A program made the translations under genes and the position numbers. From NCBI RefSeq assembly GCF_030718935.1, contig NZ_CP132194.1, forward strand, positions 2,294,001 to 2,358,000: a DNA stretch of 64,000 nt. The letters are read 5' to 3'. The notes under the pieces were generated by a model. It was not told the origin of the DNA. It did no database searches and saw only the letters and a list, made by a program, of their open reading frames with translations. Source of the DNA: Psychrobacter sp. M13 (lineage in GTDB: Bacteria > Pseudomonadota > Gammaproteobacteria > Pseudomonadales > Moraxellaceae). Below, piece after piece: positions 29,651 through 39,540 of the stretch (within the stretch, counting starts at the first letter, position 1; every line of letters starts with the position of its first letter).

Positions 29651-30439
29651 ATGTCCAACAATCAAATATCAGCAGCAGTCAAAACAGCTGTAACGCATGC
29701 AAGGCAGGACTTAGCAAGTAAGCAGCCCGCGCAAAAAATCAGTAGTGCTATAAATGTTACTGAAAATATGATAACCAGTATCACTGATAATGATAGCTCT
29801 AATACCAGTATTGCTGAGTCAATAAAACCCGTTAGCAATCCTCCAAGACGTTACTTTACCCGTCAGCGTCGACAGTTGACTAGCAATCAGCGCCAAAGAC
29901 TTGCCCGCGATGCTAGTTTGCATCTGCTCAAATTGCAACAGCGTTTGGCTACCAATGCACGAATTGGGCTCTATTATGACGGCTTCGGAGAGCTGCCAAC
30001 ACAACCACTATTGGATTGGTGTTTGCGCTTAAACTATCAGCCCTATTTGCCCGTAGTTGGCTCACTTGGCCGTAATAAAAAGTGCAATGACGATAAGCAT
30101 CTAAGATTTGTACCAATTTATCATACGAAACTGATAAACGTACCGACCCGTATTCATAGCTTAGGCATGAAACAAAATCATAGTCGTCAGTTATTATGGG
30201 CGCGGGAATTGGATGTGATTGTCTGTCCGTTAACCGCAGTAGATAAGCAAGGTAATCGCATGGGAATGGGCGGCGGATTTTATGATACGACGCTTGGTAA
30301 AAGCTATCGATCTGGCGCGTCAAGGCCATTAAAAGTTGGCTGGTGCTATGATTTTCAATTGGTTGAGCAGTTAGTGCGTCAACCTTGGGATGTACCGCTT
30401 GATGGCTTGATTACCCCTAATGGCATACGGTGGTTTTGA
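29651..30439 (+). CDS. 5-formyltetrahydrofolate cyclo-ligase family protein
   Basis: A 262-residue cytoplasmic enzyme of the MTHFS family that converts 5-formyl-THF to 5,10-methenyl-THF with ATP. The core begins near residue 65 ([20 protein letters not shown]) and contains [40 protein letters not shown] followed by the GGGFYD nucleotide-binding loop, [13 protein letters not shown] and [12 protein letters not shown]. About 60 polar residues before the core are absent from typical family members. AAGGA precedes the ATG. The stop overlaps the next ATG (TGATG), coupling it to a small gene. Confidence 0.9.
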   Translation: MSNNQISAAVKTAVTHARQDLASKQPAQKISSAINVTENMITSITDNDSSNTSIAESIKPVSNPPRRYFTRQRRQLTSNQRQRLARDASLHLLKLQQRLATNARIGLYYDGFGELPTQPLLDWCLRLNYQPYLPVVGSLGRNKKCNDDKHLRFVPIYHTKLINVPTRIHSLGMKQNHSRQLLWARELDVIVCPLTAVDKQGNRMGMGGGFYDTTLGKSYRSGASRPLKVGWCYDFQLVEQLVRQPWDVPLDGLITPNGIRWF

Positions 30440-30681
30440 TGAAAGACGATTTTAAGAAGAATAATGACAATAAGTCTAGCGCGGACGGTGTTACGGAGTA
30501 TTTGCAAGCGTTAGAAAATAACGATCAAGAACGTGAGCATCTTTATTATAGTCAAGAGCAAGCGTTTGACTCTGATGAGCTGGCGACTATTATTAACGAA
30601 GCGCGCTTAACTAGACTGCTTACGCAGAGTGATGAGTTTTTGCATAGCTTGAGTGGTGAGATTGCGGATTTTGAAGATTAA
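30439..30681 (+). CDS. Small acidic hypothetical protein
   Basis: An 80-residue protein translated from the ATG that overlaps the stop of the cyclo-ligase gene. It is polar and acidic, with a likely helical C-terminal half (FDSDELATIINEARLTRLLTQSDEFLHSL). No motif that I recognise. A longer GTG start at 30430 adds three residues and is less likely. Coupling suggests co-expression, but a link to folate metabolism is not shown. Confidence 0.6.
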   Translation: MKDDFKKNNDNKSSADGVTEYLQALENNDQEREHLYYSQEQAFDSDELATIINEARLTRLLTQSDEFLHSLSGEIADFED

Positions 30682-30698
30682 TGATCTTCCTTGTTTTA

Positions 30699-30758
30699 AA
30701 TACACACTTATACACACAAAAGTATAGTAATAACTATTTTTGTGTGTAATAATACACA
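30699..30758 (+). promoter_or_regulatory. HicB-type operator/promoter region of hicAB
   Basis: An 11-bp perfect inverted repeat, TACACACAAAA (30711-30721) and TTTTGTGTGTA (30738-30748), is flanked by further TACACA half-sites at 30701 and 30753. Antitoxins with a ribbon-helix-helix domain such as this HicB bind palindromes of this kind to repress their own operon (family knowledge; binding here is inference). Confidence 0.6.
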
Positions 30759-30787
30759 TGTCCAATTAGTATCCTTGAGGAGAATCC

Positions 30788-30973
30788 ATGAAAAGTGGTG
30801 AATTAATCAAGTTGCTTAAAGAGGATGGTTGGATAGTTGATAGAGTTAAAGGAAGTCATCATATTTTGAGAAAGGAAAGCGTTGATAGCATTATTTCAAT
30901 AAGTCACCCTGAAAAAGATGTGTCTCGACATCAATTGGCTCAAGCAAGACGTATTTCTGGTTTGAAACTTTAA
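30788..30973 (+). CDS. hicA: HicA-type toxin (mRNA interferase)
   Basis: A 61-residue protein with the complete HicA double-stranded RNA-binding-like fold: KSGELIKLLKEDGWIVDRVKGSHHIL, the catalytic His in GSHH, then ISHPEKDVSRHQLAQARRISGL. HicA toxins cleave mRNA in the cytoplasm. GAGGAG lies before the ATG. It is followed by a hairpin plus T-run (30981-31006) before hicB, which is unusual for this pair. Confidence 0.92.
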   Translation: MKSGELIKLLKEDGWIVDRVKGSHHILRKESVDSIISISHPEKDVSRHQLAQARRISGLKL

Positions 30974-30980
30974 GCAACTC

Positions 30981-31006
30981 CAACCTTTTAATAGAGGTTG
31001 TTTTTT
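30981..31006 (+). terminator. Terminator-like hairpin between hicA and hicB
   Basis: CAACCT and AGGTTG form a perfect 6-bp stem with an 8-nt loop, followed by six T. It would weaken or stop read-through from hicA into hicB. Confidence 0.6.
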
Positions 31007-31073
31007 ACTCTTCATAAAAACATTCTCTATTATATTTAAATTTATTAATAAGCTCATATTCATAGGGGGTTGT

Positions 31074-31478
31074 ATGTTAAATTATCCCATCGCTATATTC
31101 AAAGACGAAGGCATGGACAACTATGCAGCTATTGTTCCAGATGTTGACGGCTGTTTCCCTTTAGGAGATACCATCGATGACACCGTACAAGAAGCGCAGT
31201 CCTTAATCTATGATCATATCGAATATATGGTAGATAAAGGTATGAGTTTTGAGTTTCATACTAGTGATATAGAAACATTAAGAATGAAAGCAGATTTTCA
31301 AGATACTTTGGCCTGGGCTATTGTAAGTATTGATGAAAGCAAGTTTTCAACTAAGCAAGTACGCTTTAATGTCAGTTGGCCTGAATACTTATTAAAGCGT
31401 GTTGATAGTTATGCTGAGCAGCATCACGAGACTCGCTCTGGGTTTTTGGCAAAAGCGGTACAAAAAGCTTTAGTATAA
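31074..31478 (+). CDS. hicB: HicB-type antitoxin with ribbon-helix-helix domain
   Basis: A 134-residue antitoxin. The N-terminal HicB fold (YPIAIFKDEGMDNYAAIVPD, VDGCFPLGDTIDDTVQEAQ) neutralises HicA. The C-terminal ribbon-helix-helix part (TKQVRFNVSWPEYLLKRVDSYAEQ...RSGFLAKAV) binds DNA. GGGGG precedes the ATG. The 100-bp gap to hicA with a terminator-like hairpin suggests that hicB also has its own promoter within the AT-rich gap. Confidence 0.9.
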   Translation: MLNYPIAIFKDEGMDNYAAIVPDVDGCFPLGDTIDDTVQEAQSLIYDHIEYMVDKGMSFEFHTSDIETLRMKADFQDTLAWAIVSIDESKFSTKQVRFNVSWPEYLLKRVDSYAEQHHETRSGFLAKAVQKALV

Positions 31479-31494
31479 AACTATCAATTTAAAA

Positions 31495-31524
31495 TAAAGA
31501 AGCTACCTATTTGGTAGCTTTTTT
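31495..31524. terminator. Bidirectional terminator between hicB and the antiporter gene
   Basis: AGCTACC and GGTAGCT stem with a 5-nt loop, followed by six T on the plus strand and with an A-rich left flank. It serves hicB and possibly the convergent antiporter gene. Confidence 0.8.
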
Positions 31525-31551
31525 ATGGAATATCGTTCTATAAAACGTAAC

Positions 31552-32913
31552 CTACAACACCATCGCCGCAATCCAACCAAACGCGAGTAGCGGAATATTA
31601 TAGTGTAAAAAGGTTGGCACGACGCTGTCCTTGATATGATCATGTTGCCCATCGACGTTTAGACCAGACGTTGGGCCAAGGGTCGAATCTGATGCTGGCG
31701 ATCCTGCATCTCCTAATGCGCCAGCGGTCCCGATAATAGCAACCGTTGCCAGTGGTGAGAATCCTAGTGAAATACACAGCGGTACATAAATAGCGGCTAG
31801 AATAGGAATGGTCGAGAATGACGAGCCAATACCCATCGTCACAATAAGACCCAGTGATAACATCACCAGAGCCGCAATCGCTTTATTACCTGCAAATAAA
31901 TTGGTCGCGCCATCAACGAGCGGCTGAATCTGCTCAGTCGCTTTCATAACTTCTGCAAAGCCTTGGGCGGTAATCATAATAAAGCCAATCATCGCCATCA
32001 GCTTAATACCATCATTAAAGACGGTATCAGCCTCACGCCATTTGACCACGCCCGTTGCCATAAAGATGCCAAAGCCAAACATCGAGCCGAGCAATAATGA
32101 GTCAGTATAGAGCTGCACTACAAACGCGGTGACAATCGCTGCAAGGGCTATCAGCGTTTTTAGCTTGCTTTGAGTTTGGGCGCTGGTAGCGGTTTTGCTT
32201 AAATCATCTTTATCAACGGCCTCATCATGTGCTTCTTTGTCGATTGCGAGCTGTTTATATTGGCGTGGCTTGCGATAGCTGATAAAAACTGCAACTAATA
32301 AACCAACGAACATACCTAAGGCTGGTATTGCCATGGCTTTGGTCACTGAAATATCACTGATATCAATCCCTGATTCACCGACGTTTTTTAGCATAATTTG
32401 ATTGAGATAAATATCTCCAAAACCGTAAGGAATAAACATATAAGTGGTGACAAGGCCAAAGGTAATCAGACAAGCAATCAGGCGTCTATCAATTTGCATC
32501 CGATTAAAGGCTAACAATAACGGCGGCACTAATAGCGGAATAAAGGCGATATGTATTGGGATTAAATTCTGACTAAAGCAGCTCATCACCACTAGCGCTG
32601 CAAATAGCGTGTATTTAATCATTCCGCTAGTGCCACCTGCATCAATACGCTTGATCACTGCGCCTGCTAAAGATTGCGGCAAGCCTGAATGAGCAATCGC
32701 AACCGCAAAAGCTCCAAGTAGCGCGTATGACAGAGCAATTTGCGCCCCATTACGGATACCTTCTTGAAAGGCATTTAGGGTATCAGTCACCCCAAGACCT
32801 GCCAGCAAGCCGCCTGCCATCGCCCCAATCAGCAAGCTCAGCACCACATGCACTCTAGCCAATGATAGTCCGAGCATAATCACTACAGCTACTAATACAG
32901 CATTAATCATCAT
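31552..32913 (-). CDS. Na+/H+ antiporter family protein (NhaC/YuiF-like)
   Basis: A 453-residue inner-membrane protein with 11-12 predicted helices. AVLVAVVIMLGLSLARVHVV opens the first helix; FQEGIRNGAQIALSYALLGA, SCFSQNLIPIHIAFIPLLVP and GTAGALGDAGSPASDSTLGP are typical of the Na+/H+ antiporter family that includes YuiF of Bacillus; related members carry amino acids. A charged loop (YRKPRQYKQLAIDKEAHDEA...) splits the two halves. Two ATG codons are adjacent at the start. The exact substrate is not certain. Confidence 0.8.
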   Translation of the reverse strand: MMINAVLVAVVIMLGLSLARVHVVLSLLIGAMAGGLLAGLGVTDTLNAFQEGIRNGAQIALSYALLGAFAVAIAHSGLPQSLAGAVIKRIDAGGTSGMIKYTLFAALVVMSCFSQNLIPIHIAFIPLLVPPLLLAFNRMQIDRRLIACLITFGLVTTYMFIPYGFGDIYLNQIMLKNVGESGIDISDISVTKAMAIPALGMFVGLLVAVFISYRKPRQYKQLAIDKEAHDEAVDKDDLSKTATSAQTQSKLKTLIALAAIVTAFVVQLYTDSLLLGSMFGFGIFMATGVVKWREADTVFNDGIKLMAMIGFIMITAQGFAEVMKATEQIQPLVDGATNLFAGNKAIAALVMLSLGLIVTMGIGSSFSTIPILAAIYVPLCISLGFSPLATVAIIGTAGALGDAGSPASDSTLGPTSGLNVDGQHDHIKDSVVPTFLHYNIPLLAFGWIAAMVL

Positions 32914-33134
32914 TCTCTCACCCTTACTTTATTACCGCTATCGTTACCGCTACTTTTGGCGGCTTAATTATAACGGGCGCAAGTTTACCTGATTTTTTAC
33001 CCAAAGCCTATCCAAGACCCAAGCAAAACTCAGGCAAAACCTAGGCTGGTCATTAGCAAGCCTTTATCACTCCTCTGCCATTTATAATCTCTATTGTTTA
33101 ATGCATGCTTTTTATTGGTACTCAAAATCTAAGC

Positions 33135-33164
33135 CTTGCAATTTTTCTCACGGTCACCATTTAT
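33135..33164 (+). promoter_or_regulatory. Heat-shock (sigma-32-like) promoter of lon
   Basis: CTTGCAA, 13 nt, then CACCATTTAT closely follows the sigma-32 consensus CTTGAAA-N13-CCCCAT. It lies 55 nt before the lon ATG, and lon is a classic heat-shock gene. A small palindrome GACTT-AAC-AAGTC follows at 33184-33196. Confidence 0.55.
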
Positions 33165-33219
33165 CTAAACATGAACCCAACTTGACTTAACAAGTCTGGT
33201 TAACAAGGAAATAAAATAA

Positions 33220-35793
33220 ATGACTGACTATAATATTGATAAAGACAACATCGACATTGATGTTAATGTATCGACGTCTGAAACAGACACACAAGCCGAT
33301 GCTCCAGATAACACTGAAGCCAATGCTCAAGACAATACTCAAAGCCATGAGCAAGACGAGACTGTCACTAGCCAAGTAGATAACCACTTACCCTTGCTGG
33401 CTCTACGTGATGTTGTTGTTTACCCTCATATGCAGATTGCTTTATTTGTAGGCCGCGAGCCTTCGGTAAAAGCCGTTGAATTGGCGCAAGCGAACTATGG
33501 CGATAAAGTGCTCGTTGTCGCGCAAAAAGACTCATTAACCGAAGATATAGATCAAGATAACTTATATCAATACGGTACAGTTTGTCGCATCGTCAGTACG
33601 ATGCCACATGATAGTGATGACAATTGCATCAAAGTATTGATTGAAGGTCAATACCGCGCGCGCGTCGATAGTATAGAAGCCCATGATGATATCTTGATGG
33701 CGACTTTTGAGCAGGCTGATGTTGCTGTGCCAATGGATGAAAGTCAGCAGAAAAACACGATTAAGGCCTTAACCAGCCTGTTTGAAAGTTATGCTGAGGC
33801 CCGTTTACGTAACGCTCGTGAGCTGACGCGCGTTGCTAAGCGCATCGATGATTTGCTTGAGCTGGTGTATTTTATCTCGACTCGGGTATCGATGGATCTA
33901 GAAATTAAACAGTCGTTTTTAGAAAATGACGATATCAAGACCCATATCAATACGTTGACCGAGTACTTAGTCAAACAAAGCGCTGAGCAAAATATCGAAC
34001 AAGATATTCAAGATGCGGTACGTCAGCAGATGGAAGACAATCAGCGTGAGTACTTCTTAAATGAAAAGATGAAAGCGATCAAGAATGAGCTGTCCGATAT
34101 GAACGACGGCGCATTCGATGGTGACGATGATGTAGGAGAGCTTGAAAAGCGTTTAGATGAAGCTGACTTGCCAGAAGATGTGCGCAAAAAGGCTGAGCAA
34201 GAGTTTAAAAAGCTCAAAATGATGCCACCTGCGTCAAGTGAATCATCAGTTGTACGTAACTATATCGAATGGATTTTAGATACGCCATGGAATGTCACGA
34301 CTAAAGTTTCTATCAATTTAGACAAAGCTAAAAACGTCTTAGATGAAGATCATTACGGTCTACAAGATGTCAAAGATCGCATCTTAGAATATCTCGCGGT
34401 ACAGTCGCGCGTCAAAAAGCTACGTGGCCCAATCCTATGTTTAGTCGGCCCTCCAGGCGTTGGTAAAACCTCATTAGGTGAATCTATCGCCCGAGCGACT
34501 GGTCGTAAGTTCGTACGTATGGCGCTTGGTGGCGTACGTGATGAAGCGGAAATTCGCGGTCATCGCCGTACTTATATCGGTGCGATGCCAGGCAAAATCG
34601 TGCAGTCATTAGCAAAAGTAGAAGTCAAAAACCCGCTATTCTTACTCGATGAAGTGGACAAAATGGCGCAAGACTTCCGTGGTGATCCAGCATCAGCCTT
34701 GCTTGAAGTGCTTGATCCGTCACAGAATGATAAGTTTAACGATCATTATCTCGATATGGATTTAGACCTATCGCAAGTGATGTTTATCTGTACCGCTAAC
34801 AGCATGGATATTCCAGCAGCACTGCTTGATCGAATGGAAGTTATCCGCTTGCCAGGCTATACCGAAGCAGAAAAAGTCAATATCGCGCAAAAATACTTAG
34901 TACCGAAAGCAATTAAGCAAAACGGTCTAAAAGAAGGTGAGATTGAGATTGTAGAAGCGGCATTGCATAGCATCGTTCAACGCTATACGCGTGAAGCAGG
35001 CGTGCGTAACCTCGAGCGTGAAGTCAATAAAATCTGTCGTAAAGTGGTTCGCGGTTCGGTTGAGAGTCATGGTGCACGCGCTCCGAAAAAGGATGAGCGT
35101 CAACTAGTAGTCGTTGACGATAGCAATATCGATGACTATCTAGGCGTGCATCAATATGACTTCGGTCTCGCTGAAAAAGACCCTGAAGTCGGTCGAGTTA
35201 CTGGTCTGGCTTGGACGCAAGTCGGTGGTGAGCTATTAACGATTGAAGCGGTCGCTATGAAAGGCAAAGGTGAACTTACCTTTACAGGCTCACTTGGCGA
35301 TGTGATGAAAGAGTCCATTCGTGCCGCTATGAGCGTGGTTCGTGCGCGTGGTGATAGCTTAGGTATCGATTACGAAACCTTTAAAACTACTGATATCCAT
35401 GTGCATATGCCGGAGGGTGCGACGCCAAAAGACGGCCCATCAGCAGGTGGCGCACTGACCACTGCGCTAGTATCAGCAATTACAGGTATTGCTATTCGTC
35501 CTGATATTGCGATGACGGGCGAGATTACCCTACGCGGTAAGATCCTACGTATTGGCGGTCTAAAAGAGAAGCTACTAGCTGCCCATCGCGGTGGCATCAA
35601 GCATGTCTTAATTCCAGCGACTAACGAGCGCGATTTGGCTGATATTCCTGATAACGTCAAAGCAGGTCTGACCATTCAGCCAGTGGCGACCATTGATGAG
35701 GTGCTAAAAGCGGCATTAGTCAGCATGCCAACATCACTCAAACCTGCTAAAGCTGTGGTAGATACGACGTCTAAAAAGGCGCTACATAGTTAA
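33220..35793 (+). CDS. lon: ATP-dependent protease Lon
   Basis: An 857-residue cytoplasmic protease for damaged and regulatory proteins. After an acidic Asp/Asn/Gln/Thr-rich extension of about 55 residues come the LON substrate-binding domain (LPLLALRDVVVYPHMQIALF), a coiled-coil region, the AAA+ module (Walker A GPPGVGKTSLGESIA, Walker B FLLDEVDKM) and the protease domain with catalytic Ser in PKDGPSAGGALTTALVS and Lys in LREKLLAA-like GGLKEKLLAAHRGG. Typical Lon is near 785-810 residues, so the extension is extra. AAGGA lies about 10 nt before the ATG. A sigma-32-like promoter lies upstream. Confidence 0.97.
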   Translation: MTDYNIDKDNIDIDVNVSTSETDTQADAPDNTEANAQDNTQSHEQDETVTSQVDNHLPLLALRDVVVYPHMQIALFVGREPSVKAVELAQANYGDKVLVVAQKDSLTEDIDQDNLYQYGTVCRIVSTMPHDSDDNCIKVLIEGQYRARVDSIEAHDDILMATFEQADVAVPMDESQQKNTIKALTSLFESYAEARLRNARELTRVAKRIDDLLELVYFISTRVSMDLEIKQSFLENDDIKTHINTLTEYLVKQSAEQNIEQDIQDAVRQQMEDNQREYFLNEKMKAIKNELSDMNDGAFDGDDDVGELEKRLDEADLPEDVRKKAEQEFKKLKMMPPASSESSVVRNYIEWILDTPWNVTTKVSINLDKAKNVLDEDHYGLQDVKDRILEYLAVQSRVKKLRGPILCLVGPPGVGKTSLGESIARATGRKFVRMALGGVRDEAEIRGHRRTYIGAMPGKIVQSLAKVEVKNPLFLLDEVDKMAQDFRGDPASALLEVLDPSQNDKFNDHYLDMDLDLSQVMFICTANSMDIPAALLDRMEVIRLPGYTEAEKVNIAQKYLVPKAIKQNGLKEGEIEIVEAALHSIVQRYTREAGVRNLEREVNKICRKVVRGSVESHGARAPKKDERQLVVVDDSNIDDYLGVHQYDFGLAEKDPEVGRVTGLAWTQVGGELLTIEAVAMKGKGELTFTGSLGDVMKESIRAAMSVVRARGDSLGIDYETFKTTDIHVHMPEGATPKDGPSAGGALTTALVSAITGIAIRPDIAMTGEITLRGKILRIGGLKEKLLAAHRGGIKHVLIPATNERDLADIPDNVKAGLTIQPVATIDEVLKAALVSMPTSLKPAKAVVDTTSKKALHS

Positions 35794-35824
35794 TTGAACT
35801 GTTGATAATTCTATCTTAGTCATC

Positions 35825-35861
35825 AAAAAATCCGCTCATCAATCTGATGGGCGGATTTTTT
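35825..35861 (+). terminator. Terminator of lon
   Basis: AAAAAATCCGC pairs with GCGGATTTTTT; an inner CATCA/TGATG pair extends the hairpin. Downstream, 35862-36060 is AT-rich leader of sodC. Confidence 0.85.
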
Positions 35862-36060
35862 GATATTATTCTGTCATAGTCTTACCGTCATATATCTATA
35901 AAGCTACTCTATCTCTATGGTAATAATTAATTTACATATATTAACCCTTTGTTGCGCATTTGATAAATATATAAGTCTCATCCTTAGTTATACTTATGGC
36001 GAATCAAAAATTAAAGTCAGTTATAAATGGCTTATAAATATAATTACTAATGGAGATAAT

Positions 36061-36618
36061 ATGAACAAGTTAACGATAGCAAGTGCCCTACTATGTGGTT
36101 CAGCCTTAGCCATGAGCGGTTGTCAAACCGTCCAGGGCCAGCTAAATACGGGTAATCCGTTGAGCCAGCCTGTACTCAAGTCAGCTATTATGACTACTGA
36201 TGGTGAAGATAAAGAGATGGGGCAAGTGTATTTACGTCCTGTTGATAATGGCGTGCAAGTCTATGGTAAGTTAATGGGTTTGCAAGCTGGTGAGACTGTC
36301 GCTCTACATATTCACGAGACAGGTAGCTGTGGCAATATGGGCGAAGACGCTGGTGACCACTTTAACCCTGACAACTACCCACACTCAAACCCAGATGACT
36401 TAAAAGGTCATGCAGGTGATTTACCAAACGTGACTGCCGATGAAAATGGTGTTGCTCCTATTAACTACGTCAATAAGCAGATATCGGTCGAAAAAGTAGG
36501 CAAATACAGTGTTAATCGCTTGGCCTTTATCGTCCATTCAGGTGCTGATGACTATGTCAGCCAGCCTGCAGGAGCAGCAGGCGACCGTATCGGTTGTGGT
36601 ATCATCGTAGCGAATTAA
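36061..36618 (+). CDS. sodC: Cu/Zn superoxide dismutase, lipoprotein
   Basis: A 185-residue envelope enzyme that turns superoxide into peroxide and oxygen. The start at 36061 has GGAGA upstream and opens a lipoprotein signal (ASALLCGSALAMSGC, lipidation Cys at about residue 21). Metal ligands are complete: HIH in VALHIHETGSCG, the bridging His in AGDHFNP, PHSNPDD and KGHAGDLPNV for zinc, and IVHSGADDY for the last copper ligand; GDRIGCGII gives the second disulfide Cys. The longer frame from 35917 adds 48 AT-rich residues and is rejected. The usual AGGHF-type Gly before the bridging His is Asp here. Confidence 0.94.
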   Translation: MNKLTIASALLCGSALAMSGCQTVQGQLNTGNPLSQPVLKSAIMTTDGEDKEMGQVYLRPVDNGVQVYGKLMGLQAGETVALHIHETGSCGNMGEDAGDHFNPDNYPHSNPDDLKGHAGDLPNVTADENGVAPINYVNKQISVEKVGKYSVNRLAFIVHSGADDYVSQPAGAAGDRIGCGIIVAN

Positions 36619-36665
36619 TTTACTAAAACTGATTTAATAAAAGTTAGTTCAATCACAAATAAATA

Positions 36666-36695
36666 AAAACCTCTTAGCTAGCTAAGAGGTTTTTA
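36666..36695. terminator. Bidirectional terminator between sodC and topA
   Basis: AAAAACCTCTTAGC with GCTAAGAGGTTTTT, an almost unbroken palindrome between convergent genes. Confidence 0.85.
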
Positions 36696-36749
36696 TTATG
36701 CTGATAAATAACTATGTTGATAGATAACTGAACATAAATACAGAGCTAT

Positions 36750-39515
36750 CTATTCTTCGATCCACTCGCCTTTACGCCAGTACACACCCCAACGTGACGC
36801 TTTGCCATTTTTTTCAGAGCCGATATATTGCTCTTTTTTCTTACGTGACCAGCGTAGGATAGTTGGATTACCCTCAGGATCTTCATCTGGACCCTCAAAC
36901 AGATACTGGAACTTATCTTCCATTTTATCTTTGATCTCTCGCAGCTCAGCCAGCTTTGGCGGACGAGTCTCGCGTACCTTTGGAAACTTCGATGCTGCTA
37001 GGAACATACCAGCCGCGCCTTCACGTAAGATAAAATAATCATCATGCTTGAGTGACTTTAGCTCAGGCAAGTGAATAGGATCCATACGCGGTGGTGCTGC
37101 TTCACCTGTCTTCAATACTTTACGAGTATTATCACACTTCTGGCAAGCAAAATAAGGACCGAAACGACCGGTCTTTAGCTCCATTTGTCCATCACACTTA
37201 TTACAGTCGATGGTTGGAGAGTCAGAACCTGGTACTTCAAATTTACCTTCTTCTAGCACATAGCCATCACAATCTGGATTGTTACCGCAGATATGTAGCT
37301 TTAGACCACCATCGACGATATAGCCATTCATAGCAGTTGCGCATTTTGGGCAACGTTTTTTCTCCATTAAATCTCTGACTTCAGCGGCTTCATCATCAGT
37401 ATCGCTATCATCAAGATTGGCAAAAGCTTCTACTGGCATTAGGTTTTTGGTGCCTTTACAGCGCTCCTTTGGCGGTAGATTATAACCTGTACAACCTAAG
37501 AAGACGCCTGTTGAACCCGTCCGCAATTGCATCGGACGCGCGCACAGATCACAGTGCACATCAGGCACATCGGTTGGATCATTAGGGCGCATGCCATCAG
37601 CGTCTTTGGCGTGCTCGACTTTCTTTTTAAAGTCGCCATAGAAGTTATCGAGTACGTCTTTCCAATTAGTGTCACCTTCAGCGACATGATCGAGCTTGTC
37701 CTCAAGCGCAGCGGTAAAGGTATAATCCATTAGATCAGGAAAGCTTGCCGTCAGTCTGTCTGTAACGATATCGCCCATTTTTTCAGCGAATAAACGCTTA
37801 TTCTCAAGCTTGACATAACCACGATCTTGAATCGTTGAGATGATAGAAGCATAAGTCGAGGGACGACCGATACCTTTTTTCTCAAGCTCTTTGACTAAGC
37901 TTGCCTCAGTAAAGCGCGCTGCTGGCTTGGTAAAGTGTTGACTCGGATCAAGCTTGTCAAGATTGAGCTTATCGCCTTTTTTGACATCAGGCAGTAGCGT
38001 ATCGTCGGTCTTAGCAGGTGATAATACCCGTGTAAACCCATCAAAAACCATGGTACGACCGCGCGCTTTTAATTCGACGTTGCCCGCTGTCACTAGCAGA
38101 TTCACAGAGAGATATTTAGCAGGCGTCATCTGACAGGCGACAAACTGACGCCATATCAGCTCATAAAGGCGGATAGCATCGCGCTCCACGCCTTTGAGCT
38201 GAGTTGATTTCATATTAACATTAGAGGGTCGAACCGCTTCATGCGCCTCTTGTGCGCCTTGCTTATTACCATAGAAGTTTGGCTTTTCTGGTACGTATTT
38301 TGCGCCGTAACTATCCTCAATAAAACCACGGGCAGACGCCAAGGCATCCCCTGATAAAAAGGTCGAATCGGTACGCATATAAGTAATATGCCCCGCTTCA
38401 TACAAACGCTGCGCTAAGATCATGGTTTTTTTGACTGAAAACCCTAAACGCGTACTCGCTGCCTGTTGCAATGTCGAGGTGATAAAGGGAGCACTAGGAC
38501 GCGATTGAGTCGGTTTTTCTTCGCGCTCTTTGACGATAAAGTCATTGGCTTTGAGTACTTCTAAAACTTTATCAGTCTGTTCTTTATTGACTAGTTTGAG
38601 CGTCTTATCGTTTTGCTTATTTGCCTCTAGACGAATGTTATCTTCACGAGTCTCATCATCCGCTTTTTTAGTCGTTTTTTTGCCGTCATCGATGTGCGTA
38701 TCAGCATGAATCTGCCAGTATTCCTCTGGTATAAAGGCACGAATCTCATGCTCACGCTCAACGACTAGCCGCATCGCAACCGACTGTACGCGACCTGCGG
38801 ATAGACCACGAGCGACCTTTTGCCAAAGAATTGGCGATACCATAAAACCAACCACTCGATCCAAGAATCGTCTGGCTTGTTGGGCGTTGACGCGATCGAT
38901 ATCGAGCTTGGAGGGTTGCTTAAAAGCATTTTGAATGGCGTTTTTGGTAATCTCGTTAAAGACCACGCGCTCGTATTTACTATCCGCCCCACCAATGACT
39001 TCTTTTAGATGCCAAGCGATTGCTTCCCCTTCGCGATCCATATCCGTTGCTAGATAGATTTTGTCAGCGTCTTTGGCCAATGCCTTTAGCTCTTTAATGA
39101 CCTTAGTCTTATTAGGCAATACTTCATAGACAGCCGCCCAATCGTGCTCAGGATCGACACCCATTCGCCGTACTAGTGCTTGTTGAGCTTTTTCTTCTTT
39201 TGATAGCGTCTCATCTTTATTGGCGGTGGCTTTTTTAGCGCCTTTGCTTGCGCCAACCGGCAAATCGCGAATATGACCGATACTTGAGCGTACAATATAA
39301 TCATCGCCCAAATATTTATTGATAGTCTTAGCCTTTGCTGGTGATTCAACGATCACCAAAGATCTGCTTTTATTGCTTTTGGCAGTGGTTTTGGCAGCGG
39401 TCTTGGCAGGTGCTTTCTTAACGGCTGTTTGTTTAGCAACTGTTTTTTTAACAGCAGGTTTTTTAGCAGAGGCTGTTTTTTTTGTTGTGGTTTTTGCCAT
39501 ATTTGACGACACCAT
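36750..39515 (-). CDS. topA: DNA topoisomerase I
   Basis: A 921-residue type IA topoisomerase that relaxes negative supercoils. Domains in order: a Lys/Ala/Thr-rich tail of about 45 residues ([18 protein letters not shown]...), TOPRIM with [18 protein letters not shown] and [15 protein letters not shown], the cleavage domain with the catalytic Tyr in [12 protein letters not shown], then zinc-ribbon repeats (CDLCARPM...[22 protein letters not shown]...[17 protein letters not shown]...CQKC), and a C-terminal DNA-binding part. The start may be 39515 or the ATG at 39500; neither has a good ribosome site, and the leader carries two anti-Shine-Dalgarno-like ACCTCCT motifs. The histone-like tail is unusual for topA. 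Confidence 0.96.
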   Translation of the reverse strand: MVSSNMAKTTTKKTASAKKPAVKKTVAKQTAVKKAPAKTAAKTTAKSNKSRSLVIVESPAKAKTINKYLGDDYIVRSSIGHIRDLPVGASKGAKKATANKDETLSKEEKAQQALVRRMGVDPEHDWAAVYEVLPNKTKVIKELKALAKDADKIYLATDMDREGEAIAWHLKEVIGGADSKYERVVFNEITKNAIQNAFKQPSKLDIDRVNAQQARRFLDRVVGFMVSPILWQKVARGLSAGRVQSVAMRLVVEREHEIRAFIPEEYWQIHADTHIDDGKKTTKKADDETREDNIRLEANKQNDKTLKLVNKEQTDKVLEVLKANDFIVKEREEKPTQSRPSAPFITSTLQQAASTRLGFSVKKTMILAQRLYEAGHITYMRTDSTFLSGDALASARGFIEDSYGAKYVPEKPNFYGNKQGAQEAHEAVRPSNVNMKSTQLKGVERDAIRLYELIWRQFVACQMTPAKYLSVNLLVTAGNVELKARGRTMVFDGFTRVLSPAKTDDTLLPDVKKGDKLNLDKLDPSQHFTKPAARFTEASLVKELEKKGIGRPSTYASIISTIQDRGYVKLENKRLFAEKMGDIVTDRLTASFPDLMDYTFTAALEDKLDHVAEGDTNWKDVLDNFYGDFKKKVEHAKDADGMRPNDPTDVPDVHCDLCARPMQLRTGSTGVFLGCTGYNLPPKERCKGTKNLMPVEAFANLDDSDTDDEAAEVRDLMEKKRCPKCATAMNGYIVDGGLKLHICGNNPDCDGYVLEEGKFEVPGSDSPTIDCNKCDGQMELKTGRFGPYFACQKCDNTRKVLKTGEAAPPRMDPIHLPELKSLKHDDYFILREGAAGMFLAASKFPKVRETRPPKLAELREIKDKMEDKFQYLFEGPDEDPEGNPTILRWSRKKKEQYIGSEKNGKASRWGVYWRKGEWIEE

Positions 39516-39520
39516 AATAT

Positions 39521-39540
39521 AGGAGGTAAAAGGAGGTAGA
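39521..39540. repeat. Tandem 10-bp repeat reading AGGAGGTA on the plus strand
   Basis: Two adjacent 10-bp units, AGGAGGTAAA and AGGAGGTAGA. On the plus strand they look like ideal ribosome sites but precede no usable gene. On the minus strand, just before topA, they read ACCTCCT twice. The rest of the 39516-39846 gap holds nothing I recognise. Confidence 0.8.
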
